In this document: positions 16,757 through 24,541 of the stretch, piece by piece
How positions within the stretch are numbered: the first letter of the stretch is position 1
Layout: every line of letters begins with the position of its first letter
Source of the DNA: JACMNW01 sp031413495
GTDB taxonomy: Bacteria; Pseudomonadota; Alphaproteobacteria; Rhodobacterales; Rhodobacteraceae
Assembly (NCBI GenBank): GCA_031413495.1
Contig: JANOFE010000030.1
Location: 22,507-86,506, forward strand
Direction: 5' to 3'
DNA length: 64,000 bases
Position numbers and translations under genes: made by a program
The notes under the pieces: model-generated
What the model was told of the DNA's origin: nothing
The model's input: only the letters and a program-made list of their open reading frames with translations
The model's database searches: none

Positions 16757-17320
16757 TCAGGCCGCAACAGGCCGCACTTCCAGCACTTCGGGAATGTAAT
16801 GGCGCAGCAAATTCTCGATCCCCATTTTCAGCGTCAGTGTCGATGACGGGCATCCGGCACAAGCGCCCTGCATATGCAGATAGACAATCCCGCGGTCAAA
16901 GCCGTGGAAGGTGATATCGCCGCCATCCTGCGCCACCGCAGGCCTGACCCGCGTATCCAGCAATTCCTTGATCTGGCGCACGATGTCACCATCCTCGCCC
17001 GTGTGTTCGGCATGGCCACCACCTGCGGCAACCTCGCCTTCCATCACGGCGGCACCCGATTGGTAATGCTCCATGATCGCGCCCAAAATCGCAGGCTTGA
17101 TATGATCCCACTGCGCGGCTTCATCCTTGGTCACCGTCACGAAATCGGTACCAAAAAACACGCCCGTCACATGGCCCGCCGCAAATATCCGCTTCGCCAG
17201 CGGTGACTTCTGCCCCGCCTCAATAGTCGGAAAATCGGCGGTGCCAAGTTCCAGCACGGTTTGCCCCGGCAGGAATTTCAGCGTCGCCGGGTTCGGGGTG
17301 GATTCGGTCTGGATGAACAT
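16757..17320 (-). CDS. nfuA: NfuA-type iron-sulfur scaffold (NifU C-terminal domain)
   Basis: A 187-residue protein. The N-terminal Nfu_N domain starts MFIQTESTPNPATLKFLPG; the C-terminal NifU domain (from ~residue 115) holds the cluster-binding CxxC in GACAGCPSS. It carries a [4Fe-4S] cluster to apo-proteins. ATG at 17320 has GGAG upstream. It precedes tsaB by about 30 nt on the same strand, the order seen in related genomes. Confidence 0.93.
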   Translation of the reverse strand: MFIQTESTPNPATLKFLPGQTVLELGTADFPTIEAGQKSPLAKRIFAAGHVTGVFFGTDFVTVTKDEAAQWDHIKPAILGAIMEHYQSGAAVMEGEVAAGGGHAEHTGEDGDIVRQIKELLDTRVRPAVAQDGGDITFHGFDRGIVYLHMQGACAGCPSSTLTLKMGIENLLRHYIPEVLEVRPVAA

Positions 17321-17497
17321 TTTACATCTCCAACGGTTCTTGTCAGATATGCGCTTTGCCTGCCCGACTGTCAAGGTTTAGAAGCATTCTAAAACGCGCC
17401 GCGCCAGTTTCAGCCCACCCAACCAAAGCCCCCTTGAACAACTGCCGCCTCCGATAAACACTGCCCGAAAACCGCAGCAGTAAAGACAGGCCACCCC

Positions 17498-18664
17498 ATG
17501 ATAGATATTGACGCCGTGCGCGCCGATACCCCCGCTTGCCGCGACATCTTGCATTTCAACAATGCCGGCGCATCCCTGATGCCGGGTCCGGTGTTCAATG
17601 CCGTCACCGCCCACCTGACACTGGAACGCACCATCGGCGGATACGAGGCCGCCCGCGCCACCACCCAAGACCAAGCCGCGTTTTACACCGAATTCGCCGC
17701 CCTGCTGAACGCCGACCTGACCGAGATTGCCTATGCTGAAAACGCCACTCGCGCCTGGGATATGGCCTTTTACGGCCTACCCCTTAACCCGGGTGACCGC
17801 ATCCTGACCCATGCGTCGGATTACGTGTCCAACACCCTTGCCCTGCTGCAACAGGCCAAACGACGCGGCCTGCACATCGACCACGTGCCATCAGATGCGT
17901 CTGGCCAGATCGACATTGCCGCCCTCGAATCCCTCATCACCCCGCGCACGCGGCTTATTTCGCTCACCCATGTTCCCACCCAAGGCGGCCTTGTTAACCC
18001 GGCGGTGGAGGTGGGCCGCATCGCCCGCAAGCACGGCCTGATCTACCTGCTCGATGCCTGCCAATCCGTCGGCCAAATGGCCTTGGACGTGCGCACCATC
18101 GGCTGCGATATCCTGTCGGGCACGGGGCGCAAATTCCTGCGCGGCCCGCGTGGCACTGGCTTTCTTTACGTCCGCAAAGGCTTTCTAAATGAAATCGACC
18201 CGCCTTTCATTGATCTGCATTCCGCCACTTGGACCGGCCCTGAAACCTACACGCTCGACCCCACCGCCAAACGCTTTGAGAATTGGGAAAGTTTTGTCGC
18301 AGGCCGCATCGGCCTGATGCAGGCCGTTCGCTATGCCCGCACGATCGGGCTTGAAAACATCGAACTGCGCGTCTCTTTGCTCGCCTCCGCGCTGCGGTTT
18401 GCCCTCGGCTCGATCCCCGGCATCACCCTGCACGATATGGGCGCGCAGAAATGCGGCATCGTTACCTTCACCAAGGAAGGCGAGGACGCCGAGGCCATCC
18501 GCGCCCGCCTGCACGGATCGCAAATCAACGTCTCCACCACTGGCCGCAGTTCTGCCCTGCTTGATTTTGATGCACGCGGGCTGACATCACTGGTCCGCGC
18601 CTCGGTGCATTACTACAATACCGAAGCCGAGATCGGCCGCTTTGTGGATGTGCTGTCGGGGTGA
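17498..18664 (+). CDS. Class V PLP-dependent aminotransferase / cysteine-desulfurase-like enzyme
   Basis: A 388-residue fold-type I PLP enzyme. The family features are FNNAGASLMPGPV near the N-terminus, ISLTHVPTQGGLVNPAVEV, the PLP-pyridine aspartate in YLLDACQSVGQ, and the Schiff-base lysine in GTGRKFLRGPRGTGFL (around residue 213). The C-terminal small domain ends in ALLDFDARGLTSLVRASVHYY. There is no obvious SufS/IscS active-site cysteine loop, so it may be an epimerase/lyase-type member rather than a true desulfurase. It is monocistronic. Confidence 0.87.
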   Translation: MIDIDAVRADTPACRDILHFNNAGASLMPGPVFNAVTAHLTLERTIGGYEAARATTQDQAAFYTEFAALLNADLTEIAYAENATRAWDMAFYGLPLNPGDRILTHASDYVSNTLALLQQAKRRGLHIDHVPSDASGQIDIAALESLITPRTRLISLTHVPTQGGLVNPAVEVGRIARKHGLIYLLDACQSVGQMALDVRTIGCDILSGTGRKFLRGPRGTGFLYVRKGFLNEIDPPFIDLHSATWTGPETYTLDPTAKRFENWESFVAGRIGLMQAVRYARTIGLENIELRVSLLASALRFALGSIPGITLHDMGAQKCGIVTFTKEGEDAEAIRARLHGSQINVSTTGRSSALLDFDARGLTSLVRASVHYYNTEAEIGRFVDVLSG

Positions 18665-18693
18665 TGGCTGGCGAAAAAGCGAGCCACCCCTTG

Positions 18694-18785
18694 CCCGAAT
18701 TGACACGCGTCAAATCGGGTCGCGCCTGACTGCCCCTGGCAGGCGCGCTTTGCGCACCAGCCAGCCAGTCGCGCCCCGATTTACG
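18694..18785 (+). repeat. Palindromic dispersed repeat, copy 2, with extended ~90-bp GC-rich block
   Basis: CCCGAATTGACACGCGTC (start of 18694-18719) continues to the arm CAAATCGGG. It is followed by a hairpin with 8-bp stem CGCGCCTG/CAGGCGCG (about 18721-18747) and CCAGCCAGTCGCGCC. The whole block is homologous to the inverse of 24380-24475. It lies in the 297-bp gap between converging genes, which otherwise shows no gene. Confidence 0.75.
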
Positions 18786-18961
18786 ACCGATTGTATGCTG
18801 CACCACACCCCTTGCCCAAACGGTCCTTGGCCTTATGTGCAACGACCCGAGCAAACGCTGCCCCGCAGCGTTTCCAGTTCGGTCCGGGGGCAGTTCGCAA
18901 CTGGCGCTTAAGTAAAACTGGCGCTGTGCAGCTTTCCATCAAAATCCTAACACCACACAGC

Positions 18962-19558
18962 TCACACCCGCCGCCGCCCATACCGCGTCGCCGTCAACAC
19001 CTCCGACACCGCACAGGATTTGCTATCCACATACCACCGCTTGCGAAAATACTCCCGCACTATGGCATCCGTCACGGCTGACGCGCGCCCCTTCGGATAG
19101 ACACACCATACCCCCAACGCCGGCGCAGACGCGGCCAGATCAAACGCTGCCTCCAGATCCGATGCCCCCGCCAAAACCACCAGCAAAACCCCGGCTTGGG
19201 CCAAATCCCCCGTCACCGCCCCCAGCAACGCCGCAGCCAAGGCCGCATCTGCCACCTCACCAGCCACGAACGCCAAACTTGCAGGCGATACCCCCAGCTT
19301 GTCCGCCAATGTCGGCACAGGTTTCTGCAACGCCGCCAACCACCGCGCCGCCTCCGCTTCGCCCAATTCGAGGATCAAAGGCCCGCATTCGGTGCCAAGC
19401 CGCAACCATCCCTGATCGACGGACATAGTGGTAATTGCAGCCCGCGGAACCCGCGCTTTGATCCCGCCCCGCAGGATGATTTCCGTGGATTCGAGCAGCG
19501 CGCGAACCTCAGCGGTTTGGCCTTGCCAGTGGGCTATGGTTTCGGACGAGCGGCCCAT
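18962..19558 (-). CDS. DUF3052-like protein
   Basis: A 198-residue soluble protein. The C-terminal two-thirds match the DUF3052 pattern: TLADKLGVSPASLAFV, LGVWCVYPKGRASAVTDAIV, and the closing VDSKSCAVSEVLTATRYGRR. An extra N-terminal ~75-residue beta-rich segment (SVDQGWLRLGTECGPLILEL) precedes it. The function of the family is unknown. It converges with the aminotransferase gene across the repeat. Confidence 0.75.
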   Translation of the reverse strand: MGRSSETIAHWQGQTAEVRALLESTEIILRGGIKARVPRAAITTMSVDQGWLRLGTECGPLILELGEAEAARWLAALQKPVPTLADKLGVSPASLAFVAGEVADAALAAALLGAVTGDLAQAGVLLVVLAGASDLEAAFDLAASAPALGVWCVYPKGRASAVTDAIVREYFRKRWYVDSKSCAVSEVLTATRYGRRRV

Positions 19559-19571
19559 TCCTTTTCTCCGC

Positions 19572-21011
19572 CTATTCGTAGCAGTAAACGGGCACGACGG
19601 CCCTCACGATGCTATCCGGGACACCTTCATCTAGTTTGTATCCTGCCCCGGTAGCGGCAGGATACAAAACTTGAGCATCCCTCAAAAATTCAGTGAGGGT
19701 TTGGTTTCTGACCGCAAAGTTCATATTTTGAGGCAAGGTCCCCGTATTCTCTAGAATTGCCAAATCATCGACGCGCGACACCACCACGCCAATGACTGCG
19801 CCACGCGCATTGATAAGTGGCCCACCACTGTTTCCCGGCTGCACAGGTGCAGAAATCATAACCCTGTCTTTGCTTCCATCAATGTCTTGCAGCGCGCTGA
19901 CATTGCCTCCTGTCACTGTTAGTCCTTGCTCAAGAGTGCCAAGATATGGGTAGCCCAATGCCATTACCGTTTCGCCAAGATGAGCATCAATGTCTGAACT
20001 TAGTTCAAGCCACACGTTTGATCTTTTCGTCGATGACAGCACTGAAAGATCAAGATTGGCGTTGCTTTGAATAACTGTAAGCGGCGAGCCATCTTTAAGA
20101 GAAAGTCGGGTGCAGCCGCTGACCACGTGTTCAGCCGTTACTATATCAGTGTTGTTGATGAAAAAGCCTGTTCCTGTCCCTGCTAGATTGCCTGAAATCG
20201 CTGAAGGGGCTGGTTGAGGCGCTTCAGTTAGCTTGCGGCCTTCTTGATTTGGTTGGTCTTGGCTCGCCACAGGGATGTTCATGAAACCAGCTAACACGCC
20301 TTGTGGCGGAAGTACCAACCCAAGACCGCGACCCCGCTGAATGCTTCCTGCTATAAGGGCAACGCGAGTCTGATGCTCTTCCCGTGATACAATAGAAAAC
20401 GTCAGATACGCGCCATCCAACAGGTCTGACCTAGCGTAACCCCTAAGACCATTCGGCAGCGTAACGGCGGTAACTAAACGATCCGGTTTGAGACTCTGAT
20501 ACCGCTCCGGGTAGGGCAGGCCCTTAGACATCAAGAACTCATGTATGGAAACTGCTCCGGCAAAATCATCAATTTCAATAACAAGACTTAACCGATCATC
20601 GGCATTCGTATATCTAGTCCCATTCGCGCGCTGATCTTGCAACAATATGTAGGATGGGTGGGCATAAGACATGTCGGTGGCGTCGAAGTAAAACATTTCC
20701 CAGCCGCCTGCCTGTCGCTCAGCCTCGAACGCTCTCAGCACCGGCAAAACATCCCCAAAACTTGGCTTATCTGTTCCAGCAGTCCGCAGGCTATAGGCTT
20801 CGAGCGCGCGTTGGCTCCCTTTTCCCCATGCGCCATCTAGCAAACCTACGTAGTCACCAGAAAACGCAAGTGCGGCCTGTAGAGTTCTCTTTTCTTGGGT
20901 TGAAAGCGGGCGGGCATCGAATTCGCTTCCTATATAGCCCTGCGCATTTGTCGTATGCGCAGTGAAGGTCAGCCCTAAAAGAAGCAATACAAAGACAGCT
21001 GAAACCCTCAC
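19572..21011 (-). CDS. Secreted trypsin-like serine protease with N-terminal peptidoglycan-binding-like region
   Basis: A 479-residue protein with a signal peptide (VFVLLLLGLTFTAHTTNAQ). A short segment (STQEKRTLQAALAFSGDYVG to ALEAY) resembles a PG_binding_1 domain, then comes an uncharacterised middle domain. The S1 protease domain has its triad in TAEHVVSGC (His), NLDLSVL (Asp) and VQPGNSGGPLIN (Ser). It should be a periplasmic or surface protease. The gene and the 160 bp upstream are visibly more AT-rich than their surroundings, with different codon use, suggesting acquisition. GTG at 21011 has GAGGC upstream. Confidence 0.85.
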   Translation of the reverse strand: MRVSAVFVLLLLGLTFTAHTTNAQGYIGSEFDARPLSTQEKRTLQAALAFSGDYVGLLDGAWGKGSQRALEAYSLRTAGTDKPSFGDVLPVLRAFEAERQAGGWEMFYFDATDMSYAHPSYILLQDQRANGTRYTNADDRLSLVIEIDDFAGAVSIHEFLMSKGLPYPERYQSLKPDRLVTAVTLPNGLRGYARSDLLDGAYLTFSIVSREEHQTRVALIAGSIQRGRGLGLVLPPQGVLAGFMNIPVASQDQPNQEGRKLTEAPQPAPSAISGNLAGTGTGFFINNTDIVTAEHVVSGCTRLSLKDGSPLTVIQSNANLDLSVLSSTKRSNVWLELSSDIDAHLGETVMALGYPYLGTLEQGLTVTGGNVSALQDIDGSKDRVMISAPVQPGNSGGPLINARGAVIGVVVSRVDDLAILENTGTLPQNMNFAVRNQTLTEFLRDAQVLYPAATGAGYKLDEGVPDSIVRAVVPVYCYE

Positions 21012-21133
21012 GTTTTTTGCCTCGCTCTATAAAACTAGCGCCTGTTTCATTCAGATTAATTTGAAGAGTGGGAAAAAGTAAACAAACTACAAAAATCCCA
21101 TCACTCCCCCAACAAAATCAACATCTTAGCTCT

Positions 21134-21150
21134 CATAACACACGTGTTAC
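21134..21150. repeat. 17-bp palindromic site, copy 1
   Basis: CATAACACACGTGTTAC with a near-perfect inner palindrome TAACAC/GTGTTA. The identical 17-mer occurs inverted at 44086-44102, overlapping the stop of the amino-acid permease gene. Confidence 0.6.
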
Positions 21151-21172
21151 CCCCACCCAGTAACCACCCAAA

Positions 21173-21628
21173 TCACGTAATACTCTCCAACCTTTCCTTA
21201 CTCATATCCCCCGGAACGATCGTGATCGGGATCGGCAGGGCACCTGAATTCTTGCTCATCTGCGTGACCAGCGGGCCGGGGCCGTTCTTATCGGTGCCCG
21301 CCCCCAGAACCAGCACCCCGATTGTCGGATCATCGCGAACCTGCGCCAGAATTTCCTGCACCGGATTGCCCTCCCGGATCACCAGTTCCGGGTTGACGCC
21401 CTGCTTGTCGCGCATCCATTTTGCGAACACTTCGAAATGCGCCTCGATCCGTTCGCGCGCCTCGGCCCGCATCAGATCGGCGACGCCCATCCAGTGCTGG
21501 TATTCTTCGGGCGGGATCACCGATAATATCTGCACCCCGCCGGATGTTTTCGCCGCCCGCAATGCCGCAAATCGCATCGCATTCAGGCATTCTCGGCTGT
21601 CATCCAGCACGACTAGAAACTTCCGCAT
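21173..21628 (-). CDS. Universal stress protein (UspA family)
   Basis: A 151-residue single-domain Usp. The start MRKFLVVLDDSRECLNAMRF and the ATP-binding loop region VLVLGAGTDKNGPGPLV followed by PIPITIVPG fit the ATP-binding UspA subclass (G-2x-G-9x-G(S/T)-like spacing is imperfect). It is probably induced in stress; the target is unknown. It is transcribed on the minus strand 64 nt after the VOC gene. Confidence 0.87.
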   Translation of the reverse strand: MRKFLVVLDDSRECLNAMRFAALRAAKTSGGVQILSVIPPEEYQHWMGVADLMRAEARERIEAHFEVFAKWMRDKQGVNPELVIREGNPVQEILAQVRDDPTIGVLVLGAGTDKNGPGPLVTQMSKNSGALPIPITIVPGDMSKERLESIT

Positions 21629-21692
21629 AGAACGTCACCCCCGGCGGGCAATCATGCCGCAACTGACCGGGGGCTGGCAAGCCCTGCCGGGA

Positions 21693-22175
21693 TCACGCGG
21701 CCTCGGCCAGCAAGGCCCGCAGATCAAGCCGGCTGTTGGACATCGCAAGCTTGCCATCGGCATCGCGCGGCCAATCCGCCTCATCCCGGTCGTGGTACAA
21801 TTCCACCCCGTTGCCATCCGGATCGCGCAGATAGACAGCTTCCGACACGCCATGATCGGCAGAGCCGTCAATCGCAATCCCCGCATCAATCACCCGTTGC
21901 AGAGCGGCGGCAAGCGAGGCGCGGTCGGGGAATAAAAACGCGGTGTGATAAAGCCCGGTATGGCCAGCGGGCGCAGGGGTGCCGCCCAAGCTTTCCCAAG
22001 TGTTCAGCCCGATATGGTGATGATAGCCGCCCGCCGACAAGAACGCAGCTTGGGTGCCGTACCGGGTGACCAGATCAAAGCCAAGGACGCCTTGGTAGAA
22101 CCCGATGGCCCGATCAAGATCGGCGACTTTCAGGTGAACATGCCCGATACGGGTTTCTTTTGGTAAAATTGACAT
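21693..22175 (-). CDS. VOC family (glyoxalase/dioxygenase-like) metalloenzyme
   Basis: A 160-residue protein with paired beta-alpha-beta-beta-beta modules. RIGHVHLKVADLDRAIGFYQ holds the first metal His, GLYHTAFLFPDR the second, and AVYLRDPDGNGVELYHDRDE the C-terminal Glu ligand. This resembles catechol 2,3-dioxygenase-like single-domain members. ATG at 22175 has AAGGAGG upstream. The substrate is unknown. Confidence 0.87.
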   Translation of the reverse strand: MSILPKETRIGHVHLKVADLDRAIGFYQGVLGFDLVTRYGTQAAFLSAGGYHHHIGLNTWESLGGTPAPAGHTGLYHTAFLFPDRASLAAALQRVIDAGIAIDGSADHGVSEAVYLRDPDGNGVELYHDRDEADWPRDADGKLAMSNSRLDLRALLAEAA

Positions 22176-22277
22176 CGCGGCCTCCTTGGCCATTTGGAAA
22201 AAGCTGATGCAGATATAAAGATCGTTGATCCGCGCTGATACGCACATCCTTGCACAGGACTTGCGCAGTTTGGGCAT

Positions 22278-22309
22278 AAAAAGACCCCCGGATCGGGGGG
22301 ATCCGGGGG
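22278..22309 (-). terminator. Rho-independent terminator downstream of trpS
   Basis: On the minus strand, a 10-bp GC-rich stem CCCCCGGATC/GATCCGGGGG (22285-22294 with 22300-22309) is followed by TCTTTTTA. It lies about 130 nt after the trpS stop and reads in the trpS direction. The rest of the 264-bp gap shows no gene. Confidence 0.75.
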
Positions 22310-22439
22310 CTAAACGGGTGAACCGGGGCATAGGGGGCCGTGCCGCGGTTTTTCGGGGGACAATCCGCACCCGGATGAGCGATGGGACGCTCACCCAAAC
22401 AATGCCACGGTATTGATTCCGTTTCGTGACGCTTGGTGC

Positions 22440-23483
22440 CTAAACCTGCCGGGAGCGGATCATACCGATGATGTCATAGACCTGATCCACGATGGGGCGG
22501 GCAAGCGCATCGGCGCGGGCCGCGCCTTGGCCAAGGATACGGTCAATTTCCGCCGGGTCCTGCATCAGGCGGGTCATTTCCGACGTGATCGGCGACAGCT
22601 TTTCAACCGCCAGATCCGCCAATGCAGGTTTGAAGGTGCCAAACTGCGCGCCTTGATATTTGGTGATAACCTGGGCTGGGGTCAGCCCTGCCAAGGCTGC
22701 GTAGATGTTCACCAAATTGCGCGCTTCGGGGCGGTCTTTAAGACCGTCCAGAGTTTCGGGCAGCGGCTCTGCATCAGTTTTCGCCTTGCGGATTTTTTTC
22801 GCGATGGTGTCGGCGTCATCGGTCAGGTTGATGCGGGATTGATCGGAGGGGTCGGATTTCGACATCTTCATGGTGCCGTCGCGCAGGCTCATCACGCGGG
22901 TGGCGGCCCCTTCGATAACCGGTTCAACCACGGGAAAGAAGTTCACGCCATAATCATTGTTGAATTTGATCGCGATGTCGCGGGCCAGTTCGAGATGCTG
23001 TTTTTGATCTTCGCCTACCGGTACATGCGTGGCCTTGTAGGCCAGAATATCGGCGGCCATCAGGGCCGGGTAGGCGTAAAGACCAAGCGACACGTTTTCG
23101 GAGTTTTTTCCGGCCTTATCTTTGAACTGTGTCATCCGCGACATCCAGCCCATGCGGGCCACGCAATTGAAGATCCAGCCCAGTTCGACATGGGCCGTCA
23201 CCTGAGATTGGTTGAACAGGATCGACCGCGCAGGATCAATGCCCGCCGCGATAAAGCCCGCCGCCGCTTCGCGCGTGGCATGGCGCAGTTTGGCCGGGTC
23301 TTGCCAGACGGTGATGGCATGCATATCGACGAGGCAATAGATCGTCTCGATGCCTTCATCCTGCTTTTCGACAAAGCGTTTCAGCGCGCCAAGGTAATTC
23401 CCAAGCGTCAGGCCACCAGAGGGCTGGATGCCAGAAAAGATGCGTGTCGGAAATGCCAGAGGCGTTTGGACCGGCGTAGGCAT
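22440..23483 (-). CDS. trpS: Tryptophanyl-tRNA synthetase
   Basis: A 347-residue class Ic synthetase charging tRNA-Trp. It has the HIGH-like motif in SGIQPSGGLTLGNYLGAL (~18) and the KMSKS loop (MKMSKSDPSDQSR ~206). VARMGWMSRMTQFKDKAG and the ATP/Trp pocket region VPVGEDQKQHLELARDIA are also present. Length is normal. It is divergent from the rhomboid-like gene; a terminator follows. Confidence 0.97.
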   Translation of the reverse strand: MPTPVQTPLAFPTRIFSGIQPSGGLTLGNYLGALKRFVEKQDEGIETIYCLVDMHAITVWQDPAKLRHATREAAAGFIAAGIDPARSILFNQSQVTAHVELGWIFNCVARMGWMSRMTQFKDKAGKNSENVSLGLYAYPALMAADILAYKATHVPVGEDQKQHLELARDIAIKFNNDYGVNFFPVVEPVIEGAATRVMSLRDGTMKMSKSDPSDQSRINLTDDADTIAKKIRKAKTDAEPLPETLDGLKDRPEARNLVNIYAALAGLTPAQVITKYQGAQFGTFKPALADLAVEKLSPITSEMTRLMQDPAEIDRILGQGAARADALARPIVDQVYDIIGMIRSRQV

Positions 23484-23569
23484 GGATGCTCCGTCTATTG
23501 GAAAGGCTGCGGCTTTGGCTTATCGCTGGCACCAACAGCCGTCAACCGATGCCAAAGAATGAGAGTGGG

Positions 23570-24256
23570 ATGAAAGATAATCTGAATGCGCCGCCGTTGA
23601 ACCCGCTGCCGATGGTGGTGTGGTTGCTGGCCTTGCCGATCATCGCGATGGAAGTGGTTCTGGGCCTTGGCGCGCGGGGCCTTGTTGGCGGTGCGCAGGG
23701 TGTTGGCTGGCGGATCGACGCGATCCAGCGGTTTGCGTTTTCGCCCGACCTGATGCGCGACATGATTGCGACCGGGCAGTATCCTTTGGCTGGACTGGCG
23801 CGGTTGATCAGCTATGCGCTGGTACACGGCAATTTCACCCACACTGCCTTTGTCGTGGTGATGCTGCTGGCGCTTGGTAAGATGGTCGGGGAAGTGTTTC
23901 GCTGGTGGGCGGTGCTGGCAGTGTTCTTTGGTGCTGCCGCAGTGGGGGCGTTTGTTTATGCCCTGATCCCCGAAGCGCAGGTGGCTTTGATCGGCGGCTA
24001 TCATGCGGTTTACGGTCTGATCGGGGCGTTTACCTTCCTTTTATGGGTCAATCTGGCCGCTGTCGGGGCGAACAAATTCCGCGCTTTCACGATGATAGGG
24101 TTTCTGCTGGCGTTTCAATTGGTGTTTGGTGTGATCTTTGGAGGCGGCTGGGATTGGGTTGCTGATATTGCGGGCTTTGCAACCGGGTTCTTTTTGTCCT
24201 TCGTGGTCAGTCCGGGTGGCTGGGCACGTGTCCGGGGCAAAATGCGTCAAAGGTAA
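23570..24256 (+). CDS. Rhomboid-fold membrane protein lacking the catalytic dyad (pseudoprotease)
   Basis: A 228-residue polytopic protein with six predicted membrane helices and rhomboid landmarks. The HGNFTHTAFVV region corresponds to the HxxxxH helix; IGGYHAVYGLIGAF to the GxSG helix; WVADIAGFATGF to the last His helix. Against GlpG, Asn154 is V95, Ser201 is Y144 and His254 is D199, so it cannot act as a rhomboid protease. It probably belongs to the inactive rhomboid-like proteins that bind or chaperone membrane clients. ATG at 23570 is preferred; ATG 23549 is an alternative. Confidence 0.85.
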   Translation: MKDNLNAPPLNPLPMVVWLLALPIIAMEVVLGLGARGLVGGAQGVGWRIDAIQRFAFSPDLMRDMIATGQYPLAGLARLISYALVHGNFTHTAFVVVMLLALGKMVGEVFRWWAVLAVFFGAAAVGAFVYALIPEAQVALIGGYHAVYGLIGAFTFLLWVNLAAVGANKFRAFTMIGFLLAFQLVFGVIFGGGWDWVADIAGFATGFFLSFVVSPGGWARVRGKMRQR

Positions 24257-24299
24257 CCAGATTTTAAAAATGTCATGCTGGCGCTTTAGAGGACCGTCT

Positions 24300-24326
24300 G
24301 ACAAAGGCTCCTATGGAGCCTTTGTC
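24300..24326. repeat. Perfect 12-bp hairpin in convergent gap
   Basis: GACAAAGGCTCC (24300-24311) pairs with GGAGCCTTTGTC (24315-24326) across loop TAT. It is flanked by GGACC/GGTCC, which pair further. There is no T-run. It lies just after the rhomboid-like gene and may stabilise the 3' end or terminate both strands. Confidence 0.6.
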
Positions 24327-24379
24327 GGTCCGATTGGCCAAAAGCCGAACGGCGTTGGGCAAGGGAGGTGCAGCTTGCT

Positions 24380-24475
24380 GCAGTATCGGGAATCTGCCCG
24401 TGCCTGACTGGGTTGGCGCGAACGCGCCTGCCCGGGGCAGGCAGGCACGGGCAGATTTGACGCGGGTCAAATCGG
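24380..24475 (-). repeat. Palindromic dispersed repeat, copy 3, with extended block (inverted relative to copy 2)
   Basis: GATTTGACGCGGGTCAAATC (24454-24473) follows a GC-rich hairpin (GCGCGAACGCGCC and CCTGCCCGGGGCAGG). Read on the minus strand it aligns with 18694-18785 over about 90 bp. It lies in the 285-bp gap between the rhomboid-like gene and murJ, which contains no gene. Confidence 0.75.
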
Positions 24476-24541
24476 CCAAGAAAAAACCAGAGGCGAGCGT
24501 CGAAGAACTGGAATCGCTTTGCCTTTTCGGATCGCCTCACG

